Assembly: GCA_016098155.1 (NCBI GenBank)
Contig: JAAAJB010000055.1
Coordinates: forward strand, 1 to 64,000
Source of the DNA: Actinomortierella ambigua
Taxonomy: Eukaryota; Mortierellomycota; Mortierellomycetes; Mortierellales; Mortierellaceae
Reading direction: 5' to 3'
DNA length: 64,000 bases
The notes beneath the pieces are model-generated. The model was not told where the DNA came from. It made no database searches and saw nothing but the letters and a program-made list of their open reading frames with translations. Every line of letters starts with the position of its first letter. Within the stretch, counting starts at the first letter, position 1. Positions 47,942 through 60,900 of the stretch are shown in pieces. The position numbers and the translations under genes are program-made.

Positions 47942-50660
47942 GCACGCACACGCTCGCGTGCTCTTGAGAGTGCGGTGCAACTTGAGAGAGCGATCCGCTT
48001 ACCTCCTTTAGATGAACAACGTTTATCCGAATAAGAGTTGTCGCCTTTTTTTTTTTTTTTTATTGAAAGGATTTTGGCCTCTATCTCATAGCAGTTAGTG
48101 GAATAGTGACCCTTGGATGGGTGCTTATCTTCGCCATGCTTCATGGTTAGGGCTCTGCGATTCAGGCTAGGAGATTTTTACCGAGATAGCGTATCTTGGG
48201 AGGTCATGCGTTGCGTTCATTGACGTTGCTCTCCTGGGGAGGTCAGTTGACGCACTTGAGCCTTGGAAAAGGTCGGTTCAAGTAAAAGAGCTGACGACTA
48301 CTGTCGCTCGCACTAAATATTCTCTTTCTCTCTCTCTCCCCTTCTCAAACAATATGAGAACAGGCAATCCCCTTCTTGGTGGTGCTAAATGTGGCGAAAT
48401 AGGGTTTTTTTTCGACAAACAGGCCCTCCTTCATTTTGGCTTTTTTTTTTGTGCTCTGAGCCGTTTTGCTTTGATCACAAGTCACCAAAGGAGAGGCGTT
48501 CAATAAACTTCATATTTCCCAGGCCATGGTTCTTATCTTGTGTCCGAGCTGGAACCCCATTGGCCGAAAAAAGACGCATACCCATGGGTAGCACTCCATG
48601 CTTTTCATGCTCACCTATTAGTCGTTTTTTTTCATTCTTCCTCGCCATCTCTCTCTAAGCAAATTGTGTTCCATGGGCGTCTAGGCTTTTCGGTTAAAAC
48701 GCGATAAAATAAAGAGTGGCACCAAGGACATCTTTTGTTATACATTGATCGATGGGATTAACCTTTTGTCCATGAATAAGCAGGAGAATGAAAGAAATAC
48801 ATGGGTCCTGGGCATGTCAGTGTTGTTATTGCACCCAAATCACGCCCTTTAAAAAATAATCTGCGGCATGTTTATCCATGAGTCGACACGAAAGCTGATG
48901 CGAATGCGGCGTGATATTTCACAATATCTGCACTTATTGGGTTGTTGTTGTGCGTGCTAATTCCGAGGCTCGGAAGAGTGCACCTGTTTTTTTTTTCAAC
49001 GATACCCCTGGACATTTTTTTCGTCCTACGGAATTTGTGGGGACAACCGTCGCCTCACTTTTTCTGCAGAAACGCACTTTATTTTTGTGCAAAAGAAGAT
49101 AGAAAAAAGGAGTACAAGGGGGAAGCTGAGGCAAGGTGCAAGAAGCTAGATGAGCATGAATATCAGGACCACGCAGTTTCCCGTGTTCTCTTCTTGCACG
49201 TTCGGGGCGATTGTTCGACAATCATCAAGATCGTGTCACGCGCTGATGGACACGTCTCGGAGAGTCATGTCTGGGACAAAAAAAAAGGGGGTGGGGGGTG
49301 GGGAGAAGGGAGGGAGTGGAGAGGACTAAAGGAGAAAGAGTGAAGTAGTTGGGGCATCTCACCATTACATAGGAGAACACAGCCTTTGATGCAACACCAG
49401 CCCCGCGTGGTTGTCTCTTGAGAAAACGATCCCGCGGGAATCAATCCTCCTTTCGTATCAGCTGGTGGCACAAGAAAACAGAGCATCCCAACGAGAACAA
49501 AAAAATGACATAGAAAACAAGCGGTATTACCTGCCATGAAAGACGACAGCTTTTTTATTTTTACTTTTACTTTTACTTTTACAATTCCATCGACGTAAAC
49601 CGCGCTCTTGTCCACATCTTCCCTACTGTGTTGCAGGTCTGCCCCTCACATTCAAGTCCTAAGCAGGAACAGAGACAATTTGCGACCATGAGCTCGAACC
49701 GTCGCTGCCTATGTATGAATGGGCGAAGAGACGAATCAAGGGCTTTCTTGGAAAAGTATCTATTGCTTATCCACATAGCACGACGTGAGCTTATGTCAAA
49801 TTCGTACGCGGCATCCTTCAGCATCTTCGTTCAGTTTCGTACGCGAGACCTATGATTGCGCTACGCTTGCATAAGGAGGTGTATATTTCTGTCGACCAAA
49901 TCTCTGTTGTCGGTGACACATCTACCTCCTATAGTGTGTACTATGGTTTTCTTTACCAATGTTTTAAGTTACCGTAGTAAAATCTTTGCATAACGGTGGA
50001 AAACAATGTCGTCAATATCAACATCTCCTAGACGGGTACGTTTCTTTGACATCGCGTGTTCTAGACAACTAAACAGACGCTCGCTCTCCGCCGACGATGC
50101 TTGAACGGAGAGGTACATTCTCGTGAGACATGCAAGCGTAGGATACTCCTGGCGATATGCCTTCCAACACTACAAGATATCCCTCATCGAGTACTTCAAC
50201 TGAATTACTGAGCCAACTCATCTCCTTTTGGCACGCTTTCTTCGATTTGTTGATACTTCATTCGCTTCTGAAGTCACGCCATCCACACTTGTTTGATTTT
50301 GGTTACTCTTGCTTGCATTTTCGTCGTCGCCACCATTGCCATCACTCAAAGTGTTGTGTGAAAGTCTTGGTCAATTCTTTGGCGATTTCGCGTAGCGATC
50401 TGTCATGTTAGCCAATCAAAAACAAGTTTTAAAGTCGTAGAATGCTCACAGCCACAACCCGAAGCTCGAAGGCGCGATTAATAACTCGACCTTTGAAGGA
50501 TTAACAAATCCATGAATACAATATTTCGGATTACTGCAATATGCAGGTATTCGGACTGGACTCCATCTACAGCCCTAGAAAAGTTCGAAACGACCTCTTA
50601 CATGAAAACGGCCAAAAAGAAGTCTGAAATCAAAGACACAGGGTATGAAACCGCAGAGCA

Positions 50661-50760
50661 TACTGTACTGTACATCACTTACAAACTTCTAAGCCCACTG
50701 GTAAACCAAAGTACGATAGTACCAGTCGTACACGAACTTGCGTGCCAGTATGTTGTAGTA
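50661..50760 (+). promoter_or_regulatory. GTAC-rich cluster upstream of the CVNH lectin
   Basis: TACTGTACTGTAC at 50661-50673 is followed within 90 bp by GTACGATAGTACC, CGTAC and GTAGTACC. A TTTAAATAG element near 50814-50822 is a candidate TATA box. Similar GTAC clusters occur near 13230, 15505 and 36744. Confidence 0.4.
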
Positions 50761-50931
50761 CCGGCAATGATCACTATTTCAACCGCTCCCCCTCCTTCCC
50801 CGACGGCGGTGGTGTTTAAATAGTCAGCAGACAGCTCTTTTGCCTGCCTTTTTTTTCTGGTTTCTGTATCCCAACAGCCCTCTTTTATTTTCAATCTTCA
50901 AGTAACAACCCCCCCCCCAAAAAAAGACTCG

Positions 50932-52144
50932 ATGCATTTCCACAGCATCGCCATCCTCCTCGGTCTCACCATAGCCGCCCTTTCCGCTCCGGTCTCGGGG
51001 AGCCAGTTTGTTAATCAAAACATTACCGTATCCTGTCGCGGCTTCCAGTTACTGGAGGATGGCCACACCCTGAAAGCCCTCTGTCTGACTGAATATTGGT
51101 CTAAAATCGACACGAACCGCTACCTTGGATACATCGATGGTAACGAGATTATGCGTCCTGATATCATATGAGCAAAGGAAGGAGTGAAGGTTAAAGAAGA
51201 TACAGATGAAGAAAAAAAAACAGGTTGCTAACGCCATGTTTTCCCCTCCATCACAGGCGCGCTCAAATGGGGCGAGAAACATTGGCTTGGGTCCGCGGCT
51301 ATACGACCAGATGGTATTCCGAACGGTGAACCCATCTTGACAGCCGTACTGTATGGCGCAGACAAAGTTCATGGTCCTAACAAGTCTGTTAGTCAGGTTA
51401 ATCTTGGCAAGTTCACTTGGACGAGTACACGATTCTTTACACTTCATCATAGTGCTGACTGTGAGCACATTTTGTTTGCTAACAACGGTCCCTTTTTTTG
51501 ATACTTCTACTACTCTGTCTGAAGCCGAGCGCATCAAGAACATTAATGGCACACTGACCTATTATGCGGGGCCACCATTAATGAGCCAGGGTGTTAACCC
51601 TGAAATTACCAAATCCTGTCGCAACCTCCAGTTGGAGGATGGCCAATTCCTGGTAGCAACCTGTCTAGTTGAAGTTTCGACCATAGTCGACTTGGATAAG
51701 GACCTTGGAAATGACGATGGTAACGAGATTATGCATCATGATACCATGTGAATATAGGATAGTATGAAGGTAAAGGTTGTTAACACCCATTTTTGCCCCC
51801 TCGACCATAGGCAAGTTCAATTGGGGTTGGGTCTGGAGCAATTGGTCGAAATCCTCTGAGGGCGTGGCAGTTGTTACGGAGAATGCGGTCCTTAGAGCCG
51901 AACTGTACACCAAAGACAAAAAGACTATAGTGTCTGCTAGCGTTAACCTTTGTAAGTTCACTTGAACGAGCACACGATACTTTACACTGCATCATAGTGT
52001 TGACTGCAAGCAAATTCTTGTCTACTAACAATAGTTCTTCCTTTTGGCATTTTTACTCTGTTTGAAGCCGAGCGTATCAAGAACGTCAACGGCGCACTAA
52101 CCATTATAGAATATAACGAGTGGATGAAGAGTCAACATGCATGA
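50932..52144 (+). CDS. secreted tandem cyanovirin-N homology (CVNH) lectin
   Basis: Five exons (50932-51139, 51257-51406, 51525-51719, 51811-51951, 52068-52144) give 256 residues; every intron is in phase 1. A signal peptide (about 1-23, MHFHSIAILLGLTIAALSAP) is followed by two CVNH domains. Each CVNH domain is two half-repeats with the family wording: ITVSCRGFQLLEDGHTLKAL...YIDGALKW and VSQVNLAERIKNINGTLTYY for domain 1; ITKSCRNLQLEDGQFLVAT...NDDGKFNW and VSASVNLSERIKNVNGALTI for domain 2. Fungal CVNH proteins are sugar-binding, often for mannose or GlcNAc-containing glycans. The second intron has a GC donor (GCAAGT at 51407), where the matching intron of the second domain has GTAAGT. The exon-intron pattern shows that the second domain arose by tandem duplication of a two-exon cassette together with its introns. 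Sugar specificity cannot be read from sequence. Confidence 0.88.
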
Positions 52145-53676
52145 AGTCCTCTACTGCTATGTAGTATATAGCAAAGGTCATCTTTCCACCCTACACGTTT
52201 GAACAAAGAATCCTATATTTTTTCCCTTCAGTTACTTGTTCCAAGAAACACAGACGCCTTGATATGTCCCCTTCTCGACGCGATGTAAAGCGCGCGCATG
52301 GCCATGGGGTTGTCTGCCTTCGATAGACCTTGACCCTCCCCTGGTTCCTCTGCTAAAATGCGCGGGAGCGAGGGTGGGAAGGCCGTCTTACTGCTTCAGG
52401 CGCTGATCCAGTCTGCAATCCCTTCACCATGGTCTCCCAAAAATTAAGCCTCACCAACGAATATCCTGAGAATTGGAGTTGCGTGACATGGCAGAACACA
52501 GAAAGTACAGGTTCCGTACGATAAGCCCACTTTTGGCTATGAGACTAAAATTCATTCAACATCTCTGGACCGTGTTTAGTACAGATAGGGAAACCGTTTT
52601 CTCTCACTTCCTGTGTGATACTTTAGGAATGTATAATACTATATATTTTCCTGCCAAACTACCATGCAAAGCACGTTGCTGGGTCTTCATCAAAATGGAG
52701 CATTACACACTTGTTCTAGTATTTTGTTCAATACTTGCGCTTCTGAGCGACACGTAAAACACAATGCAATTTGCTGAATGGGATAGAATTTGACTTGCCT
52801 TAATCAAGGTGGATGCCAATTTTTTTTTCAGGCCTTTCACCATCTCTCGTCTGTTTATTATCAACGTTCATGAGGGGCATTTGCATACAGTGACACGGTG
52901 CTCACACATCGATAATATTTGACGGCGGCTGCCCAGGACTTTCCTCAAAAAACCCCACGGACTTACAAAATGTTGCTTCAAAGCTATTCTGCATCAAGTA
53001 GTAAAACGCAGGCGGGCCTCTATTTTCACGAAGTAGCTTTGTTGATATTCGTTCCTGTCCGCATGAGATAAACCGAGACGTGTATTATCATCTCAGGCAC
53101 ATTCTAAAAGACGCGCTTTAACTGTACTCGGTTTCACATGTTGTATTATTGTGCACGAACGACATCTGATTTTCCGGTGTCTTTCGATCAAGCGCATTGA
53201 TAGTCTACATACATCCTTAACCTAACCTAATCCCCTGGTTTCCAAAACTCTCTTTCTTGTGTTCAGCGGAAGAGGGTGAATTGAAGCGCTCGGAATGCCC
53301 TTGCTCGCGAATGAAATCCGCCAAGAGCTCGGTCGATGGCACTCTGGCGAAAAACATTTTCACGTTAAATACCAAAAGACAAAGATAAGAACGTGCACTG
53401 GCTTGGAGGTGTTCAATCTAGTTTGTTAGCGTGATTTGCGTTGATGCCCAGTCCAACCACCTTTCTCTTCTCACAGCTATGGTCGATGTGTGGATTGTGT
53501 TCAGCGAGCTGGTTTTGCCGTACGGGGACCGAGAGCCCAAAGCTAAATTCTACATGACATTGAACAAAAAAATATATATTCTCCTCCTGCCTCCTTTTTT
53601 TCGCCTAACCACTCTCTCTTTTTCTTCTTGCTCTCCCCCGACCTCCCAACAAAGACTTTATCCATATAGCGTCACC
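52145..53676. other. intergenic region between lectin and carotenoid oxygenase
   Basis: 1.5 kb in which nothing is recognisable on either strand, apart from a CT-rich leader just before the oxygenase start. Confidence 0.5.
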
Positions 53677-56025
53677 ATGACAGCAACCACTGAGACTACG
53701 GATGATATTCCACAGCCTGCCGAGAAGAAGAAGATCTACAACCTCCACAACAATATCTTTGAAGAGAAAGGTCATTTCAAGGTTCAGAACCCACCCAAGC
53801 GACGTACGACTGCAACCTCGAATATTGCCCTTCGAGGCAACTTTTATCCAGTCTTTGAGGAGACTGAGGGTGACCATGGGATGATGTGCGAGGTCGAGGG
53901 CACTATTCCTGAGTGCCTCGCCGACTCACAGTATGTGCGCACAGGTCCTAACACCCTCAATATTCCTGATGGGCGTCCGCATCACTTGTTTGATGGTAAA
54001 ACAACAAAGATAAAATATTTTGTTCTCTGCAGAAAAAAAAAACAATGTGTGACAAGCAGTGAACTGTGTTGCAAAACAGACAACTCAACAATCTCCATCG
54101 TTCTCTTCAAACCCTAATTCATAGGCGAGGGCATGCTCCATGGAGTGTATTTTTCGTCGGTTCAAGGCCCCGACGGCAGGAAGGTGATTCAACCCCGGTA
54201 CATGAACCGCTGGGTTCGCAGTCAGGCATTGGAGCTCGCCAACAAGCACGGGCATATCGTCCCTTCTGTGAGCGTTCTCCTTTCACCCGAGTATGGGGTC
54301 TGGGCGGCGTTAAAGAATTACCTCTTCTACGGCATCAAGGGCTTCTGGCGAGGCCTGAAAGACATGGGGAATGGCAGCACGTCTCTCACGTTCTTCCAGT
54401 CGAGGGTCTTGGCGCTTCAAGAAGCTGGGCTGCCGTATGAGATCGAGGTGCCAACGCTGGATACGATCGGTCAATACTATTTTGAAAAGACGGACGCCGA
54501 AAACTTTAGTCAGAAGGGCCGAGCGTTGTTGAAGCAGGTGGTCACAGCACATCCCAAGGTAAATCAAAAAAAAAAGGAGTGGAGGTTTTTGCTGCCACGT
54601 CTACTTTTCTCCTCCTCTCCTTAAAGTCGACCAAAAAGACTTTACGTATATTTGTTTATTCATTCTTTTTTTCTGCACCTCTGGTTTTTTCTCTACACCA
54701 TAGTACGACCCCAAGACCGGAGAGATCATCTTCTTCCGGTATGGCACCCCCACAGACTTTAGCTACTCGGTTGTGGCAGCTGACGGTACCAAGACAGTAT
54801 GGGAGGAACACATTCCGGGACAAAAGCCGCAGATGGTGTTGATGCATGACTTTGCAGTGACGGATACGTACAGCATGTAAGTGAGTTCGTTGAGTGTCTG
54901 TGTCAACTATTTTTGTTTTGTTTTGGTCATGACCTCCCATCCACCCCCTTGTTTTCTAGAGTCACTCGTTCAAATCACTTACTAACACGCTTTTCTATGT
55001 ATCTTGTCTTGGCGGCTAGCTTTATCGATGCAGGTCCACGGGTTGATATGCCCAACAATCTCTACAAGGGACTTCCGGTCATGGGCATGGATCCTTCGCA
55101 GCCATCGCGATACGCCATCATTCCACGGTACTTTAAGAAGGGCCGAGACGAAGTACGTTGGTTCGAGGCAGCAGCATGTTCGATCCTCCACACGGCGAAC
55201 GCGTGGGACATCAAGGACGCTGAAGGAAAAGTGGTGGCGATCCATATGTTGGCATGCCGAGCCGAGCGTTTTCCCAATGACCTGAACGCCACTCAAAAGA
55301 TGAGCGACGGGGTCGAGAGCCAAAAATACACGGAGCCAGGTTCGGATGAGTACAGTAAGCGCCAGCCGGAGGCCATGTACTTGTCGTTGTACAAGTTTGA
55401 CCTGATCGAGGGTACGGTCGAGCACACGACGATCTGTCCGATCATCACCGAGTTCCCGACAATGAACTATGACTGGTTCCTGCGACCCGAGTCACGGTAC
55501 GTTTACATGGCCTCGATCCAGGAGGCCACGCCGGGCCACATGTCCAAGCTCCACGGCATTGTCAAGGCGGACGTGCACGCGGCCCTGGAGCTCCAGCGCG
55601 AGCTGCGAGAGGCTGGCAAGTTGCAAGGGACCGAACTCGGCATTGAGAACCTGGCGCGACTTCAGCGGGAGCATGGACAGTACTATCGGTTCCCGGGCCA
55701 GTTCAAGGGAGGTGAGGCGACGTTTGTATCGCGAGGTGTGGACGGCCAGAGTCAAGAAGATTTGGCAGAGGACGATGGGTTCTTGCTCGTGTACGTGTAT
55801 GACGAGTCGCAGCTTGATCCGGAGACGCAGTTGACGATCAAGGAGGAGACGGAGCAGGTGACGGAGCTGTGGATCTTTGATGCGCAAAACATCGAGCAAG
55901 GCCCGGTCGCCAAAATCAAGATCCCGCGCCGTGTCCCGTATGGGTTCCATGGGTTCCATGTTAGAAAGTCCCACATCCAGGAGAATCGCGAGTTGCAGCA
56001 CAAAATGGGCCGCTTAAGCGAATAG
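53677..56025 (+). CDS. carotenoid cleavage dioxygenase (CarS/AcaA-type)
   Basis: Non-haem iron oxygenase that cuts carotenoids or apocarotenoids. In Mucoromycota such enzymes make the precursors of trisporic acids, the mating signals. Four exons (53677-53995, 54125-54558, 54704-54876, 55020-56025) close to 643 residues. The four iron-binding histidines are all present: His249 (TAHPK), His299 (VLMHDFAVT), His366 (ILHTANAW) and His619 (YGFHGFHV). Other family marks are RTGPNTLNIPDGRPHHLFDGEG at the N terminus (broken only by the intron in the glycine codon), GMLHGVYFSS, and RYAIIPRYFKK. No signal peptide or membrane anchor. It is not possible to choose between the C40-cleaving CarS-like and the C25-cleaving AcaA-like activity. 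EBP2 follows 190 bp downstream on the same strand and is unrelated. Confidence 0.92.
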
Positions 56026-56217
56026 CGAATAGCGTGACGGGCAGAATTTTAAATAAAAATAGTGGTGGCAAAAATTGGGGTGCTGCCAGCCAGCTGAATG
56101 CGATCACAACAGTGCCAAGCCACCAGCGAGCTTTCTTTTTTTTATGGTCCTGGGTTGTGCATGCATCCCACTCCCTTCACCACGCTCCCTTCGTCCATCA
56201 CCACACCCATTAAAACA

Positions 56218-57757
56218 ATGTCCGATTCGGAGCACTCAGAGCAAGAGTTTACCCTCGAGGACCTCGAGGGATCGGATGTCGAAATGATTTCCGAGGACGA
56301 GGAGAACCCCATTGACATTGTCCCTCAGCAACGGGTCACTATCAACAACGAGGTATAACCTGCCTTCCTGCTCTCACCTTCCGCCTCACTTCCCAACACG
56401 AGACCCCTTAGCGATAAGAGAAAAAAAAAAGATGATGAGAAGAAGCTAGTCGAGCACTGAGTAATGGCTGTCATCGACGTACAACCCCTCGAACAAACAC
56501 GTTCCAAGAACAGACAACACATGGAAAAATTAGTTGGGCATCGATCCAGTCAACAGCCTCCACAATAGCGAACGCTACTCGACAGACGCAACAAGAGGCA
56601 AATGCCATTCTCCAACCTCTCTATCTACATACGCATATACCCTTTTCAGGAAGACTGTCCACCACTTTACCTGTTTGCTCCCACCGTTTCCTCAGTTCCT
56701 GATGCCACCCACAGTGGGTACGACCAAGACACTAACGTTACCCCCTTCCGCCCTACAATTTCCAATCATCTTTATTTAATTTGAATAGCAAGCATTAAAG
56801 AGACTCCGGGAGCAGATTGGACTGCCATCAGATCTCGCCTTTTCGGAGACACAGTCGGTGACGTCGTCCAAGGCGATTGAGCTGGTGGATCCGGACGATG
56901 ATCTGAAGCGGGAGGTTGCGTTTTACGAGCAAGCGCTGGAGGCGGCGGTGATTGGACGGGATCGGCTAAAGAAGGAAGGGATTCCCTTTGAGCGACCAGA
57001 TGATTATTTTGCAGAGATGGTCAAGTCGGATGAACACATGGCCAAGATCCGACAGCGGTTGCTGGACGAGAACGCGTCGATCCAGGCCAGCGAGCGCGCC
57101 AAGGCCCAGCGCGAGCTCAAGAAGTTTGGCAAGAAGGTCCAGATCGAGAAGCGGTTGGAGCGTGAGAAGGCCAAGTCGGATGCTTTGGACAAGATTGAGA
57201 CTCTGAAGAAGAGTAAGTTCTTTTCTTTTTCTTTTTTGTTTTCTCTCGTTATGAGGAGGGGAAAAAAACAGAGATGACAGGTGGTGGTGGAGGGAGTCGA
57301 ATGCATCTTTCTTTTATATTTACATCTTTTGCTAACGTGGGCATTGAATGACTTCCCTTTTCTTCTTTCATCTTCCCGCACCTTATTAGAGCGCCAGCAG
57401 AATGCCGCTAGCATGGATGATGGCACGGACCAGTTTGACGTGGCACTGGCAAGTGACGACGAGATGCCAGCTCACAGCGGTGATGGAAAGGGCAACAATA
57501 ATAAGAAGCGGGCTGCGTCCTCGACACAGGATTCGCGCAACAAGCGGTTAAAGAAGAACCAAAAGTTTGGCTTTGGCGGCAAGAAGAGGAACGCAAAGTC
57601 CAACACGGCCGATTCGTCCGCAGACATGTCTGGCTTCAGCGTCAAGCGCAACAAGTCGTCCTCGTTCAAGACTGGCGCCCACAAGGCTGCGGCCAAGAAG
57701 GGCAAGCCGGCGGCCAAGCGGCCGGGAAAGACCCGTCGCATGAACGCACGGAAGTAA
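56218..57757 (+). CDS. rRNA-processing protein EBP2
   Basis: Nucleolar factor required for 27S pre-rRNA processing and 60S subunit assembly. Three exons (56218-56352, 56789-57212, 57390-57757) give 308 residues. Acidic N terminus (EHSEQEFTLEDLEGSD), central conserved block with DDDLKREVAFYEQALEAA, PFERPDDYFAEMVKSDEHM and ERAKAQRELKKFGKKVQIEK, and a highly basic C terminus (KKNQKFGFGGKKRN, KRPGKTRRMNARK). FERPDDYFAEM and KFGKKVQ are EBP2 signatures. The first intron is 436 bp, comparatively long. Convergent with the Rab3GAP2-like gene; the stop codons are 215 bp apart. With URB2 it makes two 60S-assembly genes in this window. Confidence 0.96.
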
Positions 57758-57971
57758 TATGTTGCTTAGGCGGGTAACAAGACCAGGCTGCATTTTTTCC
57801 CCTCCTATTCCTTTCTCTCTCCCTCTCCCTTTCATCTACCCGTTCTCCTCGTCTATTCTTTGTTAGCATTCTTCAATACAGTACACATCACTAAGCCATT
57901 TTGAAAGAAAAAACAGAGTTTGTGTTGACTGTTATTATGGGCTATTGGGGGGAGGGGGGAGGGAAAGGGAG

Positions 57972-60900
57972 CTACGCCTGAGGTTTTCGCTGGATCAGGC
58001 GCACTTCACCACTGGGGCCCATTAAGAAGCACTGCACCAACCCAGATGATCCGGCCGGCATGGGGCTCGTATTCTTCGTGGTGACATCAGGTGGCGACGC
58101 AGGGCGCAAACCCGAGGACGACGAAGATGCAGGTCCAAGAGCAGCACCGCTACCGGCTTGATGATGGTGGTGATTCAAGCCCAAAGGCTGGCCAATCGGC
58201 CCCACCGCTGTCGTGCAGACCTTCCAACCCAGTCCCACGTGTAGCAAGGCCTCACGCGGCCCATGGCGCATCGGGTAGATCTCGGCTGTGCCTCGCTTGG
58301 GGGCATAAATGACCAGGTACAACATTAGATGTCTCCGGAACTCGACCGCCTTGTCGTTCTCATTGTCATCGTTGTCAGTGGTAGTGACATTGTCTGCTTC
58401 AACTCCTTTTCCATCTGCAACAACGCCAACTTTTTCAAAAGGTGATTGTTGTTGTTGTTGTTGTTGTTGTTGTCTTGTGGGTGACGACCGTGGGGAAGAT
58501 CGTCGTTCCACAGGGACAAGCTTCTCTTCCTGGATCCATCCACACCGTGCACCGCGCAAGCCCTTCCACATCCGGACGACCTCGCACTCCTCCAGATCGA
58601 CGAGGAGGACACGCCCCAGCGAATCGGTCATGGCCGCCAACCTCGAAGGGCGATGATGCACCGTGCCGCGCGTTGGTAAAGGTGCCAGTGATACGTGACG
58701 GATACACCGCTGCGGATCGGTCAGCCAGAGAATGGCTGGCACCTCGGTTGCTGGGGCCATAGCTGTCGGGCTCACGCCTCCGTCAAAGGAGGAAGTCATG
58801 CCGGATGAGGTTGTTGCTGTGTTTGCAGAGGTGGTGGCGGTGTTGCTGAGGGGACCACCCGTCGACCACCGTTTCCTTCCATAGTCTGGAGTGGCGGACC
58901 CAGTGCTTGTAGCCGGTGAGAGGTGACTGTTGTTGTATGGACCGTTGCCAGAGGGGGTTAATGTAGAGGATGGTTTTTGTGCGGGGGAGGACGGTCGCAA
59001 CAGTGGTGAGGCGCCGCTTAGGAAGGACTTTGCGAGGCCAAAGACAGCGCTGGTGACACGGGAGGCGACTTGGCTGATGGAGGTGGCGGAGAACATGGGG
59101 CGCCCGGTGTTGGTGGAGGCATAAAAGACCATCATTGGCTGTGACCCTACTGCGACGAAGCGCTCGGTGGCCTCGGCGGAGTAGATGGCCGAGGACGCGG
59201 CTGAGGAGAAGCCGTTGGAGAGAGTCGGACGATGAGGTGCAGGACCACAACTTATCACGTCCACCATATGATCCTGATTCTGAAGGTGCCATTTTTTGTA
59301 GGTAAATGTCGGTGACTGGGCCGCGTGGATGTTCCGTTCTGGGAAGGGGGGAAAAGGAGAGAGGGGGGTATCGAAAGATATTCATGATTAGCCGAACGCG
59401 AACACAACCAGTCAGAGAGTCAGAAGTATCGCTCTTTTAGTACCTTGCCCCTTGCTTCCTTGGTTGTTGGACATGCGTAAAGCGACCCACAAGCTTTCGC
59501 CCTCGATGCAAACGACGCGACCACCTTGGTAAACAATTGTCACTTCGTCTTCGTCTTCGCCAGGCGTCTTACTGGAGCCTATCCGGGCCTTTAAAGAGAC
59601 GACCGGTGTATGATGAAGTTGCTGAACGACCAGCAAAGCTCCTCTCTAGTTGGATGATATCAACAAAAAGACATGGTGAGGCAGGATTAGCTCAGTTCGC
59701 GCTAGAGTGTTTCTCGGTGACGGCGACAGAAATTTCTGCGTGTACCTCATTGTAGACCCTGATGATTCCTGTATGATATCCAACGACCACATAAACTTGA
59801 CTAGAGGAAGAACAAAAGGTGGGTGCACCGTTAGAATAGGAGACATGTGAAAATACTTGCAGCCAATTTCCACGGGAGGGGAAAAAAAAGGGCGTCTTAC
59901 CTTTGGCGGGACTTTGGTGTATAGAGGGGCAAGCACAAGACAGAAGTAATAGAGTCCGACGGTCCATCCAGACCTGAGCCTTGACCGATGAGGACCCACC
60001 TGCTGCGCCCACCTTTGGTCTCAGTCGATGGGGGAGACGCTGCGATAGCTTCAGCCTTACTGGTAAGAATGGCAAACATTTTCTTGCTGGCACAGACGAT
60101 GTAATCGCCACGGTCACAGACTGAGACTTTCAAATCCTGGGCGACGGTCATGTGGGGGTGGGTTGCCTTCCATGCATGCTTTTCCGCGGTTGTCGCTCCA
60201 TGCTTTATAATAGGTGCTCCTCTGTCACTGCTGCGGTCAGAAGACAAGGGCGTTGTTCGGTTCGAGGCGGAAGAGACAGAGTCGTCGCGCTCGTCTGTGG
60301 GGAAGCCCGAGAGTCCGAGCCCAGTACGCCCTTTGGCAGAGGCAGGGCGTCGATGACTCTCCACTTCACTGCTATCGCGAGCAGATGATGCATGCTTTCC
60401 TCGCCGTATCGACTCCTTGGGTTTGTTGGTCACTGGCTCCTAAAAATCGCGAGAAGATGTTGATATGAAAGCGCATTCAATCAGTGGCACTGTCTAGCGC
60501 TCTCAGGGCTTTGAGGAGACAGGCCAGATAAATTGCATCCAACCATGTTACCTCGTCCGACCATGCCCAATCATCGTCGGGAATGTTCCATGGTCTTGAT
60601 TCAGCGCTGTCCTCGGACAAAACAATCTCATCCTCCCCTCTGTGGCGATCGCGACGACGCGTGGTTTTGCTCCTCTTGGCCGGCTCCTGGCGCGTGCCAG
60701 TGGTGTCTTCTCCTGCAGAGTCATCTTCCTCGTCAATGATCTCATCTTTGATGATCTCCATGGACATGGTCACGTCCTTGAGGTGGTTAAGCCGTTGTGA
60801 GGAGCCCATAGCATCGCCTTCTTCATCATCGTCTTCGGAAAGCCGATCCTCAAGTCTTGATTGGTCTTTGGCACTCTCCAAGGCTTGTGCCTCCAAGCGT

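Larger units (their letters stand above)
45296..50931. other. long region without a confident gene
   Basis: 5.6 kb with no frame I can assign. One exon-like segment (45768-45874) has an acceptor and a donor and reads as ordinary protein (STKVPLSTPGQRYPGPN), but no partner exons were found. The region has a (CAA)n run at 47911-47941, a (TTTTAC)n run at 49557-49581, several T/A runs (19 T at 48043-48061), and a GTAC-rich cluster at 50661-50760 in front of the lectin gene. Confidence 0.45.
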
